Source: Nannocystis sp. (GTDB lineage: Bacteria > Myxococcota_A > Polyangia > Nannocystales > Nannocystaceae). Taken from it: a stretch of DNA of 64,000 nt. Below, piece by piece: positions 51,764 through 61,699 of the stretch. Under the pieces are notes generated by a model. The model was given only the letters and a program-made list of their open reading frames with translations. It was not told where the DNA came from and ran no database searches. The position numbers and the translations under genes were made by a program. Position 1 is the first letter of the stretch, and each line of letters starts with the position of its first letter. The stretch covers positions 96,001 through 160,000 of the forward strand of contig NZ_JADJNN010000014.1 of assembly GCF_016714285.1 (NCBI RefSeq), given 5' to 3'.

Positions 51764-53113
51764 ATGCCCGTCGACCCGCGCCGGCCAGGTCGTGGTCTGT
51801 CCTTCGAGACAGGTGAGCCGGGACCAGGGCGATCGCTGCGGGCGCTTCAGCGGGTGGTCGCGGTGCGCGGGCACGAGGTCGCGGCGACGCTGTGGTCGAC
51901 GGCGTTGTTCTTCACGGTGCTGTGCAGTTACTACGTCATCCGGCCGCTGCGCGACGCGATGGGCATCACCGGCGGGGTGACCTCGCTGCAGTGGATGTTC
52001 ACCGCGACCTTCGCGGCGATGCTGCTGGCGGTGCCGCTGTTCGCGGCGGTGGTCGCTCGCTGGCCGCGGCAGGTGTTCATGCCGTGGGTGTTCCGCGGCT
52101 TCGCGTTGCAGCTGCTGGGCTTCTTCGCGGCGATGCAGGCGGGCGCGGCCGCGGTGATCGTGGCGCGAGTGTTCTATGTGTGGGCGGCGGTGTTCAGCCT
52201 GTTCGTGGTGTCCGTGTTCTGGGAGTACATGGCCGACCTGTGGCGCCGCGAGCAGGCGGAGCGGCTGTTCGGCTTCATCGCCGCGGGCGGCACCGCCGGG
52301 GCGCTGGTCGGTCCCTTGCTGACCGGGCAGCTGGCGCCGCGGGTCGACCTGGCCTGGCTGTTGCTGCTGTCGCTGCTCGGGCTCGAGCTGGCCGCGCTGT
52401 GCGTGCGCCGGCTCGGGCGCGTCGCCGCTGCCGCTGCCGGACCCGACACGCCGGCGAGCGAGGCGGCGATCGGCGGCGGGCTGTTCGCGGGCTTCACCCT
52501 CGTGCTCGCCTCGCCGCGCCTGCTGGCGATCTGCGGCTACGTGCTGCTGCTGTCGATCACCGGCACCTTCCTCTACTTCGAGCAGATGACGATCGTCGAG
52601 GCGGCGATCGCCGACGCCGGGGCGCGCACCGCCCTGTTCGCGCACATCGACCTCGCCGTCAACGCGGCGACGCTCGTGCTGCAGACGGCAGTGCTCGGGC
52701 GCCTCCTGCCGCGGATCGGCCTCGGCTGGACCCTCGCCGTGCTGCCGATCGTGTCGCTCGCGGCCTTCCTCGCGCTCGGGGCGGCGCCGCTGCTGACCGT
52801 GGTGGTGGTCGTCCAGGTCGCGCGGCGGGCGGCCGACTACGCGCTGGCCAAGCCGGCCCGCGAGGTGCTGTTTACGCAGGTCGGGCGCGAGGCCAAGTAC
52901 AAGGCCAAGAGCTTCATCGACACCGTGGTCTATCGCGGCGGCGACGCGCTCAGCGCGTGGAGCTTCCGCGGCGCCACCGGGCTCGGCCTCGGGCTCGCGG
53001 GGCTGGCCCTGCTCGTCGCACCGGTCGCCGCGCTGTGGATCGCGGTCGGCTTTCGCCTCGGGCGCGGGGGCAAAGAAAATGCGCCTTCGGACAGGTCCGA
53101 AGGCGCAGGTTAG
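51764..53113 (+). CDS. NTP/NDP-exchange-transporter-like membrane protein
   Basis: The 449-residue protein has about 11-12 membrane helices starting at residue 40 (AATLWSTALFFTVLCSYYVI). The motif SYYVIRPLRDAMGI is the signature of the ATP/ADP-translocase-like (AAA/Tlc) family within the MFS. AKYKAKSFIDTVVYRGGDAL later also fits that family. Function is usually transport of nucleotides in intracellular bacteria; free-living homologues have unknown substrates. A dispersed element at 51795-51814 encodes LSFETGEP in the N-terminal tail, and the terminator of the opposing gene covers codons near the C-terminus. A TACACT hexamer ends 8 nt before ATG 51764. Confidence 0.75.
   Translation: MPVDPRRPGRGLSFETGEPGPGRSLRALQRVVAVRGHEVAATLWSTALFFTVLCSYYVIRPLRDAMGITGGVTSLQWMFTATFAAMLLAVPLFAAVVARWPRQVFMPWVFRGFALQLLGFFAAMQAGAAAVIVARVFYVWAAVFSLFVVSVFWEYMADLWRREQAERLFGFIAAGGTAGALVGPLLTGQLAPRVDLAWLLLLSLLGLELAALCVRRLGRVAAAAAGPDTPASEAAIGGGLFAGFTLVLASPRLLAICGYVLLLSITGTFLYFEQMTIVEAAIADAGARTALFAHIDLAVNAATLVLQTAVLGRLLPRIGLGWTLAVLPIVSLAAFLALGAAPLLTVVVVVQVARRAADYALAKPAREVLFTQVGREAKYKAKSFIDTVVYRGGDALSAWSFRGATGLGLGLAGLALLVAPVAALWIAVGFRLGRGGKENAPSDRSEGAG
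51795..51814. repeat. Dispersed palindromic element in the transporter gene
   Basis: GTCTGTCCTTCGAGACAGGT: CTGTC (51797-51801) opposite GACAG (51808-51812). In frame, it encodes LSFETG in the non-membrane N-terminal tail. Confidence 0.6.
53081..53106 (-). terminator. Intrinsic terminator of the minus gene, inside the convergent transporter CDS
   Basis: GCGCCTTCGGAC (53081-53092) and GTCCGAAGGCGC (53095-53106) form a perfect 12-bp stem with a 2-nt loop. On the minus strand it is followed by ATTTTCTTTG (53080-53071), a U-rich tract, so it fits a Rho-independent terminator for the propeller lipoprotein, 23 nt after that stop. On the plus strand it encodes the last residues of the transporter (NAPSDRSEG). 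Confidence 0.75.
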
Positions 53114-53129
53114 CGGCGCGTTGCTACTG

Positions 53130-54734
53130 CTACTGCGGCAGGGCCTGCAGGCGGATGCCCGCGCCGGTCATGTCGGAGTAGGTGTAGGGGCCGACGAGGC
53201 CGCCGACGGTCTGGGCCGCGAGGGTGTCGGGGTCGACCTTGAAGGCCAGCTGGGCGCTCTGGTCGACGACCCACACGAAGCCCTCGATGTCGATGCTGAC
53301 GCCGACGGTGGTGATGCAGCCGGGCAGGTTGATGTTGGGGTTGACGATGGTGTTGTTGACCGTGTCGACCTGGACGAGGCAGCCGCCGCCGCCGTTCTTG
53401 GCGATCCAGCCGCGGTTCTCACCGTCGACCATGAGGCCGCGGAGGCAGCCGCCGGGGTTGCCGACGTTGATGAACTTCTGGTTCTTGCTGTCGAAGGTGA
53501 CGACCTGGCCGCCGCAACCGCCGAACCATGGGTCGCCCTCGCCGTCGAGCGCCATGCCGTACGACGAGACCTGGTTGAGCATCGGGTCGTTCCACATCGT
53601 GTAGCTGTTGTCGGCGTGGTTGATGCGGACCAGCGGGCCGTGCCAGCCGGCGACCCAGAAGTCGTGGTTCTTATCGACCGCGCCGCCGTAGGGGCCCCAG
53701 GAGTTCTTGTTGCCCCACACCGGGACCTTGACCTCGGCGATGAGCTTGCCGTCGATGTCGAGGTGCCAGAAGTAGGCGTCGCCGGGCTGGCCGTACCAGC
53801 CCATCCACAGGGTCTGGGTCTTGAACTCGCAGGTCTGCGGGTCCTGGTCGTCGAAGTCCCAGCCGAGCGGGCGCGGGCCCTTCTGCTCGTTGTTGTTGTT
53901 GCTGGGGTTGATCTTGACGTTCCACAGCTGGCACTCGTCGGCGCCCCAGGCCTTGATGTCGCCGGGGCCGGTCGAGGTCTCGATCATGCCGTTGGCGTTC
54001 TTGTCGATGCAGTCGTCGGGGTCGGCGGCGTAGAGGGTGACCGAGCCGGAGATGCGGTTGGCGACCGCGGCGTAGCGGCCGTCGACGTTGACAGCGGTGC
54101 GCGAGGGGCTCGAGGCCTGGACCGAGTCGGTGCGGTAGCGGCCGACCTCCTTCAGCGTGGTGGTGTCGATCTTCGAGACCGTGCCCTGGCCCGAGTTGGC
54201 GATCCAGATGTAGCTGAAGTCGAAGTTGCCGCCGCCGCCCTCCTGCTGGTCGCAAGGGACCAGCTTGCAGGTGTTTGAACAGCTGTCCTTGTCGATGTCG
54301 TTGCCGTCGTCGCACTCCTCGCTCACGTCGACCAGGCCGTCGCCGCAGACCGGCTGGGGGCCGCCGCTGCTCTCGCCGCCGCTGCTGTCCGAGACGCCGA
54401 CCGTGGTGCCGCCGCTGGTGCTGGCGCTGACGTTGCCGGTGCTGGCGGAGGTCGAGGGGTTGCCGGAGGTCGAGGGGTCGCTGCTGCCGGTCGTCGCCGT
54501 GGTGGTGGCGGTGCCCGTGCCCGAATCGCTGGTGCCGGTCGCCGTGCCCGTGCCCGAGTTGTCGGTGGTCGGCGTGGTGTCGGGGCCGTTGCTGGTCGGG
54601 GTGCTGTCGCCGGTGCTGGCGCTGCCGGTCTGCGTGCCGGTGGCAGACTCGGTGCCGGCGGCGGTCGTGTTACCGCTGTCGCCGCAGGCGCTGAGAGTGA
54701 GGGCTGTAAAGGAAAGGAGGAGGCTGCGGCGCAT
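53130..54734 (-). CDS. Lipoprotein with DUF4215 repeat and beta-propeller domain
   Basis: The 534-residue protein has a signal ending in lipobox LSAC, a Thr/Ser/Gly-rich linker (about 20-125), one DUF4215-type Cys repeat (VCGDGLVDVSEECDDGNDID plus CSNTCKLVPC), then about 370 residues of propeller repeats similar to virginiamycin-B-lyase/SMP-30-like propellers: YIWIANSGQGTVSKIDTTTL, FWVAGWHGPLVRINHADNSY, RGWIAKNGGGGCLVQVDTVN, GFVWVVDQSAQLAFKVD. It is likely surface-exposed. The propeller may bind a ligand; no catalytic residues are clear. It terminates at the hairpin 53081-53106. Confidence 0.75.
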   Translation of the reverse strand: MRRSLLLSFTALTLSACGDSGNTTAAGTESATGTQTGSASTGDSTPTSNGPDTTPTTDNSGTGTATGTSDSGTGTATTTATTGSSDPSTSGNPSTSASTGNVSASTSGGTTVGVSDSSGGESSGGPQPVCGDGLVDVSEECDDGNDIDKDSCSNTCKLVPCDQQEGGGGNFDFSYIWIANSGQGTVSKIDTTTLKEVGRYRTDSVQASSPSRTAVNVDGRYAAVANRISGSVTLYAADPDDCIDKNANGMIETSTGPGDIKAWGADECQLWNVKINPSNNNNEQKGPRPLGWDFDDQDPQTCEFKTQTLWMGWYGQPGDAYFWHLDIDGKLIAEVKVPVWGNKNSWGPYGGAVDKNHDFWVAGWHGPLVRINHADNSYTMWNDPMLNQVSSYGMALDGEGDPWFGGCGGQVVTFDSKNQKFINVGNPGGCLRGLMVDGENRGWIAKNGGGGCLVQVDTVNNTIVNPNINLPGCITTVGVSIDIEGFVWVVDQSAQLAFKVDPDTLAAQTVGGLVGPYTYSDMTGAGIRLQALPQ

Positions 54735-54829
54735 GCCTCCGAGCTATCACGCCGCGCCGGAGAATACGAGTGAAAATACCTGCCGCGACGGGTGGATCCA
54801 CCCGTTCCCGGGTGTGGCGGCGGGGGCCT

Positions 54830-55246
54830 TCAGCTGGCGGGGGTGGGCCGGTCGACGCGATGGACCGAGAGGATCTGGCACACACGGTCGACGATCGTGT
54901 CGAGGCTGGCGGGCTTCTGGATGCAGCCGACGGCGCCGAGGTGGCCCTGGATCTCCATCAGCTGTTCGATCGGCAGGCCGCTGAGGATGACCACCGGCAG
55001 CGGACGAACGTCCCCGACGTTGGCGGCGCGGCGCACCATTTTCATCGCCGTGTCACCGCGCATGTCCGGGAGGTTGATGTCCAGGAGCAGCAGGTCGGGC
55101 TGAAAGCGGAGCACCACGGCGACCAGCAGGAAGCCCTTGTCGAGCGTCTCCACGGTGAAGCCCGCCTCGGTCAGCGCGCCCTTGACCACGCGGGCCGTCG
55201 CGCCGTCGTCTTCAACCACAAGGACCCGTGGTGCTCGTGTCGTCAC
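54830..55246 (-). CDS. Single-domain response regulator
   Basis: Taking GTG 55246 as start gives 138 residues that are a receiver domain and little else: RVLVVEDDG (acidic pair), PDLLLLDINLPDMRG (phosphoacceptor Asp), VVILSGLP (conserved Ser/Thr) and CIQKPAS (conserved Lys). No output domain follows, so it works by protein contact, as CheY or Spo0F do. No clear Shine-Dalgarno; longer frames upstream are Arg/Pro-rich and look non-coding. No histidine kinase is nearby. The 95-nt gap to the propeller gene and the 199-nt gap to the next gene have no strong motif. Confidence 0.8.
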   Translation of the reverse strand: MTTRAPRVLVVEDDGATARVVKGALTEAGFTVETLDKGFLLVAVVLRFQPDLLLLDINLPDMRGDTAMKMVRRAANVGDVRPLPVVILSGLPIEQLMEIQGHLGAVGCIQKPASLDTIVDRVCQILSVHRVDRPTPAS

Positions 55247-55445
55247 GGCAACAGAGGTTGCCCAGGTTCGCCGGCACCGTCCAGAGCAAACTCGCGGGCG
55301 TGTGAGGGCCCGCAGCCCCAGGTCCGGCGGAGCGCTTGCGGCGTCACCTGGCTGTGTGCTCTTGATCGCCGGCTGTGGCGGGCGGCTCCCTGGTGTGGAC
55401 CTGTGCGGTGCGGCCGCGGTGCGGCTACGCGCTCGTGGGAGGGGC

Positions 55446-56672
55446 ATGCACGCGGCGGTCGTGACCGTCTTCCTGGCCACCTACTTGCTGGTGGCGACCC
55501 GGCGGCTGACCTGGCTGCCCGTCGGTCGGGTGGCGGGGGCCTTGCTCGGAGCGGCCGTGATGGTGGCGATCGGCGGGCTGACGCCGGCGCAGAGCTTCGC
55601 GGCGATCGATCACGACACGATCTTGCTGCTGTTCGGGATGATGCTGCTCATCGTGTACCTCGAGCGCGGCGGGCTGTTCGCCCGCGTCGTCGCCGGCGCG
55701 TTGACGCTTGCGCGCACGCCGGGGCAGCTGCTGGTGCTGGTCTCGCTGCTGTCGGGGATCTTGTCGGCCTTCCTCGTCAACGACGCGGTGTGTCTGCTGC
55801 TCACGCCGATCGTGGTGGCGCTGGGTGTGCGCGCCGGGCTGCCGCTCGCGCCGTATTTGTTGGCGATCTGCACGTCGGCGAACATCGGCTCGGCGGCGAC
55901 GCTGGTCGGCAACCCGCAGAACATGATCATCGGCAACCTGAGCGGCCTCGGCTTCGGCGAGTTCATGGCGCTGGCTGGGCCGCCGGCGCTGGTCGGGCTG
56001 GCGATCAACACCGGGCTGCTGTGGCTGTACTATCGTCGTCGGCTGCCGGCGGGCTCGCTGCCGGCGGCACCCGATCGTGTGCTGGCGATCGATCCGCTGG
56101 TGCTGCCAGTGCTCGCGCTGGTGACGATCGGCTTCCTCGCGGGGCTGCACCTCGGCTACACCGCGCTGGCCGGCGCGCTGGTGTTCGTGGTCCGCGATCG
56201 TCGGGCCCCCGAAGCCGCTCTGGCGAAGGTCGACTGGGGCCTGCTGGTGTTCTTCTGCGGGCTCTTCATCGTCGTGCAGGCGCTGGCCAACACCGACCTG
56301 CCAGCGCGGGTGTGGGCCGGCGCGGCGCCGTCGCAGCTCGGGTCGCCGGGCGAACTCGCGGCCTTCACCGGCCTGCTCGCGCTCGGCTCGAACGTGGTCT
56401 CCAATGTGCCGATGGTGCTGCTCGCCGGTCCGGAGATCGCGGCGTACGCCGACCCGCGGATGGCCTGGGTCCTGCTCGCGCTGGTGACCACGGTGGCCGG
56501 CAACTTCACGCTGCTGGGGTCGGTGGCCAACCTCATCGTCGCCGAGCAGGCGGCTCCGCAGCACGAGCTCGGCTTCTTCGAGTACCTGCGCTTCGGCGTG
56601 GTGTCGACCCTGCTGGTGTTGCCGGCGGTGGTCGCGGTGCTGTGGTGTGAGCTGCGCTGGCTCTCAGGCTGA
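55446..56672 (+). CDS. ArsB/NhaD-type (IT superfamily) anion or Na+/H+ transporter
   Basis: The 408-residue protein has about 10-12 membrane helices. SANIGSAATLVGNPQNMIIG is the hairpin signature of the ion-transporter superfamily (ArsB, NhaD, DASS), and FLVNDAVCLLLTPIVVALGV is another conserved segment; later NVVSNVPMVLLAGP and TLLGSVANLIVAEQ repeat the theme in the second half. Substrate could be arsenite, Na+/H+ or dicarboxylate; no arsR or arsC is nearby to favour arsenite. GTGGGAGG precedes ATG 55446. A palindromic element starts 3 nt after the stop. Confidence 0.8.
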   Translation: MHAAVVTVFLATYLLVATRRLTWLPVGRVAGALLGAAVMVAIGGLTPAQSFAAIDHDTILLLFGMMLLIVYLERGGLFARVVAGALTLARTPGQLLVLVSLLSGILSAFLVNDAVCLLLTPIVVALGVRAGLPLAPYLLAICTSANIGSAATLVGNPQNMIIGNLSGLGFGEFMALAGPPALVGLAINTGLLWLYYRRRLPAGSLPAAPDRVLAIDPLVLPVLALVTIGFLAGLHLGYTALAGALVFVVRDRRAPEAALAKVDWGLLVFFCGLFIVVQALANTDLPARVWAGAAPSQLGSPGELAAFTGLLALGSNVVSNVPMVLLAGPEIAAYADPRMAWVLLALVTTVAGNFTLLGSVANLIVAEQAAPQHELGFFEYLRFGVVSTLLVLPAVVAVLWCELRWLSG

Positions 56673-56674
56673 GT

Positions 56675-56694
56675 GACCTGGCCCGAGAGACAGA
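56675..56694. repeat. Dispersed palindromic element after stop codon
   Basis: GACCTGGCCCGAGAGACAGA lies 3 nt after the transporter stop. Its CTGGCCCGAGAGA segment recurs exactly at 58711-58723 after another stop codon. Confidence 0.6.
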
Positions 56695-56797
56695 CCGGGG
56701 GGGTCGGGCGGGCAGGGGACCGGGCACCGCCGGGGGCAGCCGCCCAGGACCGGCCGGAGATTCGCCCCCGGGCCCGCGCTCGGCTAGTGTGCGGCCG

Positions 56798-57481
56798 ATG
56801 TCCCCGCCGCACGCGCTGCTCCTCGATCTCGACGGCACCTTGATCGACAGCGAGATGGTCCACGCCGCCGGTCTCGCCCGCCTGTGTCGCGACCGCGGCG
56901 CGCCGCTGGCCCCCGAGGAGGCGCTCTACGTCATCGGCCACGGTTGGCGCGAGATCTATGATCACCTGCGCCTCGGCGAGCGCCTCGGCATCAGCGTCGA
57001 GGCGGTGATCCAGGGCACCGTCGCCGCCAAGGAGATTTTGTTCGGCGAGGGCCTCGAGCTGCCGGCCCTGCCTGGTGCGCGCGAGCTGTTGGCCCTGGCC
57101 CGCGAGCACGCGATCCCGGTGGCGATCGTCACCGGCTCGGCCCGCTGCGAGTTCGAGCAGGCGCTCCCGGCCCTCGGACTCAAGCCTGGCGAGCTGGCGG
57201 CCTCGGTCTGCTCGGAGGACGTCCCGCGCGGCAAGCCGAACCCGGACGGCTACTTGCGGGCCGCCGAGCTGCTCGCGGTGGCGCCGGGCTCGTGCCTGGT
57301 GATCGAGGACAGCGAGGCCGGCATCGAGGCTGCGCTCGCGGCCGGGATGCGGGTGGTGGCCAGCGCCGCCGGTAACCGCCCGGTGGGCAGCCCGGGCCAC
57401 CAGGACCAGGGCCGCGCGCAGCACCATCTCGCCTCGCTCGCTGGCCTGCGCCTCGCCGATCTCGCGGCGATGATGGGGTAG
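56798..57481 (+). CDS. HAD-superfamily phosphatase
   Basis: The 227-residue protein has the HAD motifs: LLLDLDGTLIDSE (nucleophile Asp), VAIVTGSAR (motif II Ser/Thr), GKPNPDGYLRAAELL (motif III Lys) and CLVIEDSEAGIEAA (motif IV acid residues), with a helical cap between I and II, like beta-phosphoglucomutase/sugar-phosphate phosphatases. Substrate not predictable. The start at 56798 gives MSPPHALLLDLDG; a TAGTGT hexamer ends 7 nt before, without Shine-Dalgarno. The stop is followed by a palindromic-element region. Confidence 0.88.
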   Translation: MSPPHALLLDLDGTLIDSEMVHAAGLARLCRDRGAPLAPEEALYVIGHGWREIYDHLRLGERLGISVEAVIQGTVAAKEILFGEGLELPALPGARELLALAREHAIPVAIVTGSARCEFEQALPALGLKPGELAASVCSEDVPRGKPNPDGYLRAAELLAVAPGSCLVIEDSEAGIEAALAAGMRVVASAAGNRPVGSPGHQDQGRAQHHLASLAGLRLADLAAMMG

Positions 57482-57494
57482 TCCGTGCGCGCCG

Positions 57495-57540
57495 GCTGTC
57501 CGATCGCACATGCCCCGAGGGCCCTGTCGCAAAGTACAGG
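57495..57540. repeat. Degenerate palindromic elements after the HAD gene
   Basis: GGCTGTCCGATCGCACATGC followed by CCCGAGGGCCCTGTCGC begins 14 nt after the stop. It is a diverged pair of family arms just before the Shine-Dalgarno of the next gene. Confidence 0.45.
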
Positions 57541-57549
57541 AGGCCACGC

Positions 57550-58685
57550 GTGAACGGGCCGGTGCTGCTCATGCTTCCGGACCCGGAGGCGCGGGTCGAT
57601 CCCGGGCGGCCGGTGCTGGGTGTCGCGTCCGGGCTGCGCCTCGCCGACAGCGCCCGCAGGGCTGGCTTCGCCACGGTGCTGGTCGCCCCGGGCACCCACG
57701 CGAGCCCGCCAGGGCGCTGCCCGGCACACTCGGAGATCGCGTCGACGCGCCGGCGCTGGTCATCCTCGAGAGCGCCGCGATCGAGCCCGGGGCGCTGCGA
57801 CGGCTGTGCGGTGCCGCGGGTGAGGGCAGCCTTTACGACGAGCGCGGGCGGCCAGTCGGGTGGTGGAGTGCGCGCCTCGGGCGGGTCCTGGGGGCGCTGC
57901 CGGTGGGCGAGGCACTGGTCGCGCCGGAGGCCCCGGCGCCAGCCGAGCTCGCGCGCCTGGTCGACGCGGACGATCTCCCGCGCATGGAGGCGCTGATCGT
58001 GCGCGCCATCGCCGACGCGCCCGAGCACGTGGCCCTGAACCACGCCGCGGGTCCGTGGCGGCGCTGGCTCGAGCTGCCGCTGCTGCGCTGGTTGTGCGCG
58101 CGGGCCCGGCCGCCTGGGCGGGTCGAGCTGGTCGCGCTGCTGTTGGCTGCGCTGTCGGGTGTGCCGGCGTTGCTCGAGACGCGGCTCGGTCTGCTGCTGT
58201 CCGCCGGACTGTTGCTGGTCGGGGTCCAGCTCGCGTTCCTGGTCCCCGAGCTGCGCGCCCTGCTGCGGCCCGGGGCGGCAGCTGCGGCGGGCTGGCTCAC
58301 GCCGGCGATCCGCCCCTTCGGCCACGCCTCGCTCGCGGCCGCGTTGACCTACGGCCTGGTCGCTTCGCCAGTGCGCACCGGCGCCGCCGATGTCGTCCTC
58401 CTGGTGCTCGGCGGGTCCGCGGCGTTGCTCTCGCTGGCGCAGGCCCGCGCCGTGCTGCGCGGTCAGCAGTCCACGCCGTTCGAACTGCCGAGCCTCGAGC
58501 GCTTCGCCGCGGAGATCGAGCTGCCGTTCCCGGCGTGGTTGCGGACACCTGTGCGAGCCGAGCTCCTCGTGTTCGTGCTCGCGTGGATCGGCGCGCCCGG
58601 GCTGCCCTGGGGCGTGCTCGTGGTCGTCGGTCTGGCGCGGCTGTGGCGGTGGTTCATCGGCCACCCTGACGCTCGGGTCAGCTGA
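57550..58685 (+). CDS. Membrane protein of unknown function, apparent frameshift
   Basis: GTG 57550 has GGAGG (57539-57543) at good spacing. The start frame gives a plausible N-terminus (LLMLPDPEARVDPG, GLRLADSARRAGFATVLVAP) that turns Arg/Ser-rich after about 57705. In the -1 frame, from about 57690, a natural continuation appears (GDRVDAPALVILESAAIEPG) and runs to 58685. One missing base near the GCCAGGG run would join them. The joined product (about 378 residues) has an N-terminal alpha/beta domain like a nucleotidyltransferase and six or more membrane helices from about 210. The CDP-alcohol phosphotransferase motif is absent, so I assign no function. Confidence 0.6.
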
Positions 58686-58690
58686 CGTCT

Positions 58691-58725
58691 GACCTGGCTC
58701 TACCGACAGGCTGGCCCGAGAGACT
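58691..58725. repeat. Dispersed palindromic elements after stop codon
   Basis: GACCTGGCTCTACCGACAGG (58691-58710) starts 6 nt after the stop and is followed directly by a segment sharing CTGGCCCGAGAGA with 56679-56691. Confidence 0.6.
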
Positions 58726-58854
58726 CGTGGCGTCGCGACCGATCTCAGTGATGCGCGTCGGTGTCGGGCGATCTTCGGCGTGCGTCTGCGCGAGGTCTCC
58801 CGCGAGTGCAGTGCGAGGCCCGACGATCGGCGACTCATCGCGCGTGCACTGCGT

Positions 58855-58883
58855 TTGACCGAGTTTTGAGCCGGTGCTAGCTT
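58855..58883 (+). promoter_or_regulatory. Candidate lon promoter
   Basis: TTGACC (58855-58860), 17-bp spacer, TAGCTT (58878-58883), about 25-40 nt before the Lon start. A GCAGTGC/GCACTGC inverted repeat flanks the upstream side (about 58808-58852) and might be an operator. No CIRCE element was seen. Confidence 0.5.
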
Positions 58884-58922
58884 TGCCCGGTCGCGCGCTA
58901 TTCCCGCGTGAAAGCCCTGCTC

Positions 58923-61412
<2,490 letters not shown>

Positions 61413-61427
61413 GGCCCGCGCCCCGCG

Positions 61428-61489
61428 AGACCCGCGGCCATGAGCCCGGGTTCTGCGACCCGAAACCCGCGGTCATGAGCCCGGGTCTC
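61428..61489 (+). repeat. 28-bp imperfect direct repeat downstream of lon
   Basis: Two copies at about 61428-61455 and 61462-61489 share CCCGCGG(C/T)CATGAGCCCGGG and differ at a few positions. The copies begin and end with GAGACCC/GGGTCTC-type arms, so each half can also pair. Function unknown. Confidence 0.7.
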
Positions 61490-61506
61490 AGCCAACGTCC
61501 CTCGTG

Positions 61507-61542
61507 CGCCCGTCCTCCGGGAGATCTCCCGGGGGGCGGGCG
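61507..61542. terminator. Hairpin in the lon - lipoprotein spacer
   Basis: Inner CCGGGAGATCTCCCGG (61517-61532) is a perfect palindrome, and outer CGCCCG (61507-61512) pairs with CGGGCG (61537-61542). It lies 95 nt after the lon stop. No T tract. Confidence 0.5.
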
Positions 61543-61699
61543 TCGTGCATGTGATGGCCGCCAGGACTGGCCCGGCGCTGTCAGCCGATGGCGGGGCCGC
61601 GTTGCAGGCAGGATGGCCCGCCTACAGGGGCAGATGCAGGGCGCGTATTCGTGCGCGCCCGCAGTTGGCCGTGGTACGGTCGGGCTCCTTTCCGCGCCC

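Noticed and set aside
48491..55375. 15-nt identity CTTGATCGCCGGCTG at 48491 and 55361
   Set aside because: No matching -10 at the second site, and the word is built from common high-GC codon pieces; not enough to claim a shared promoter.
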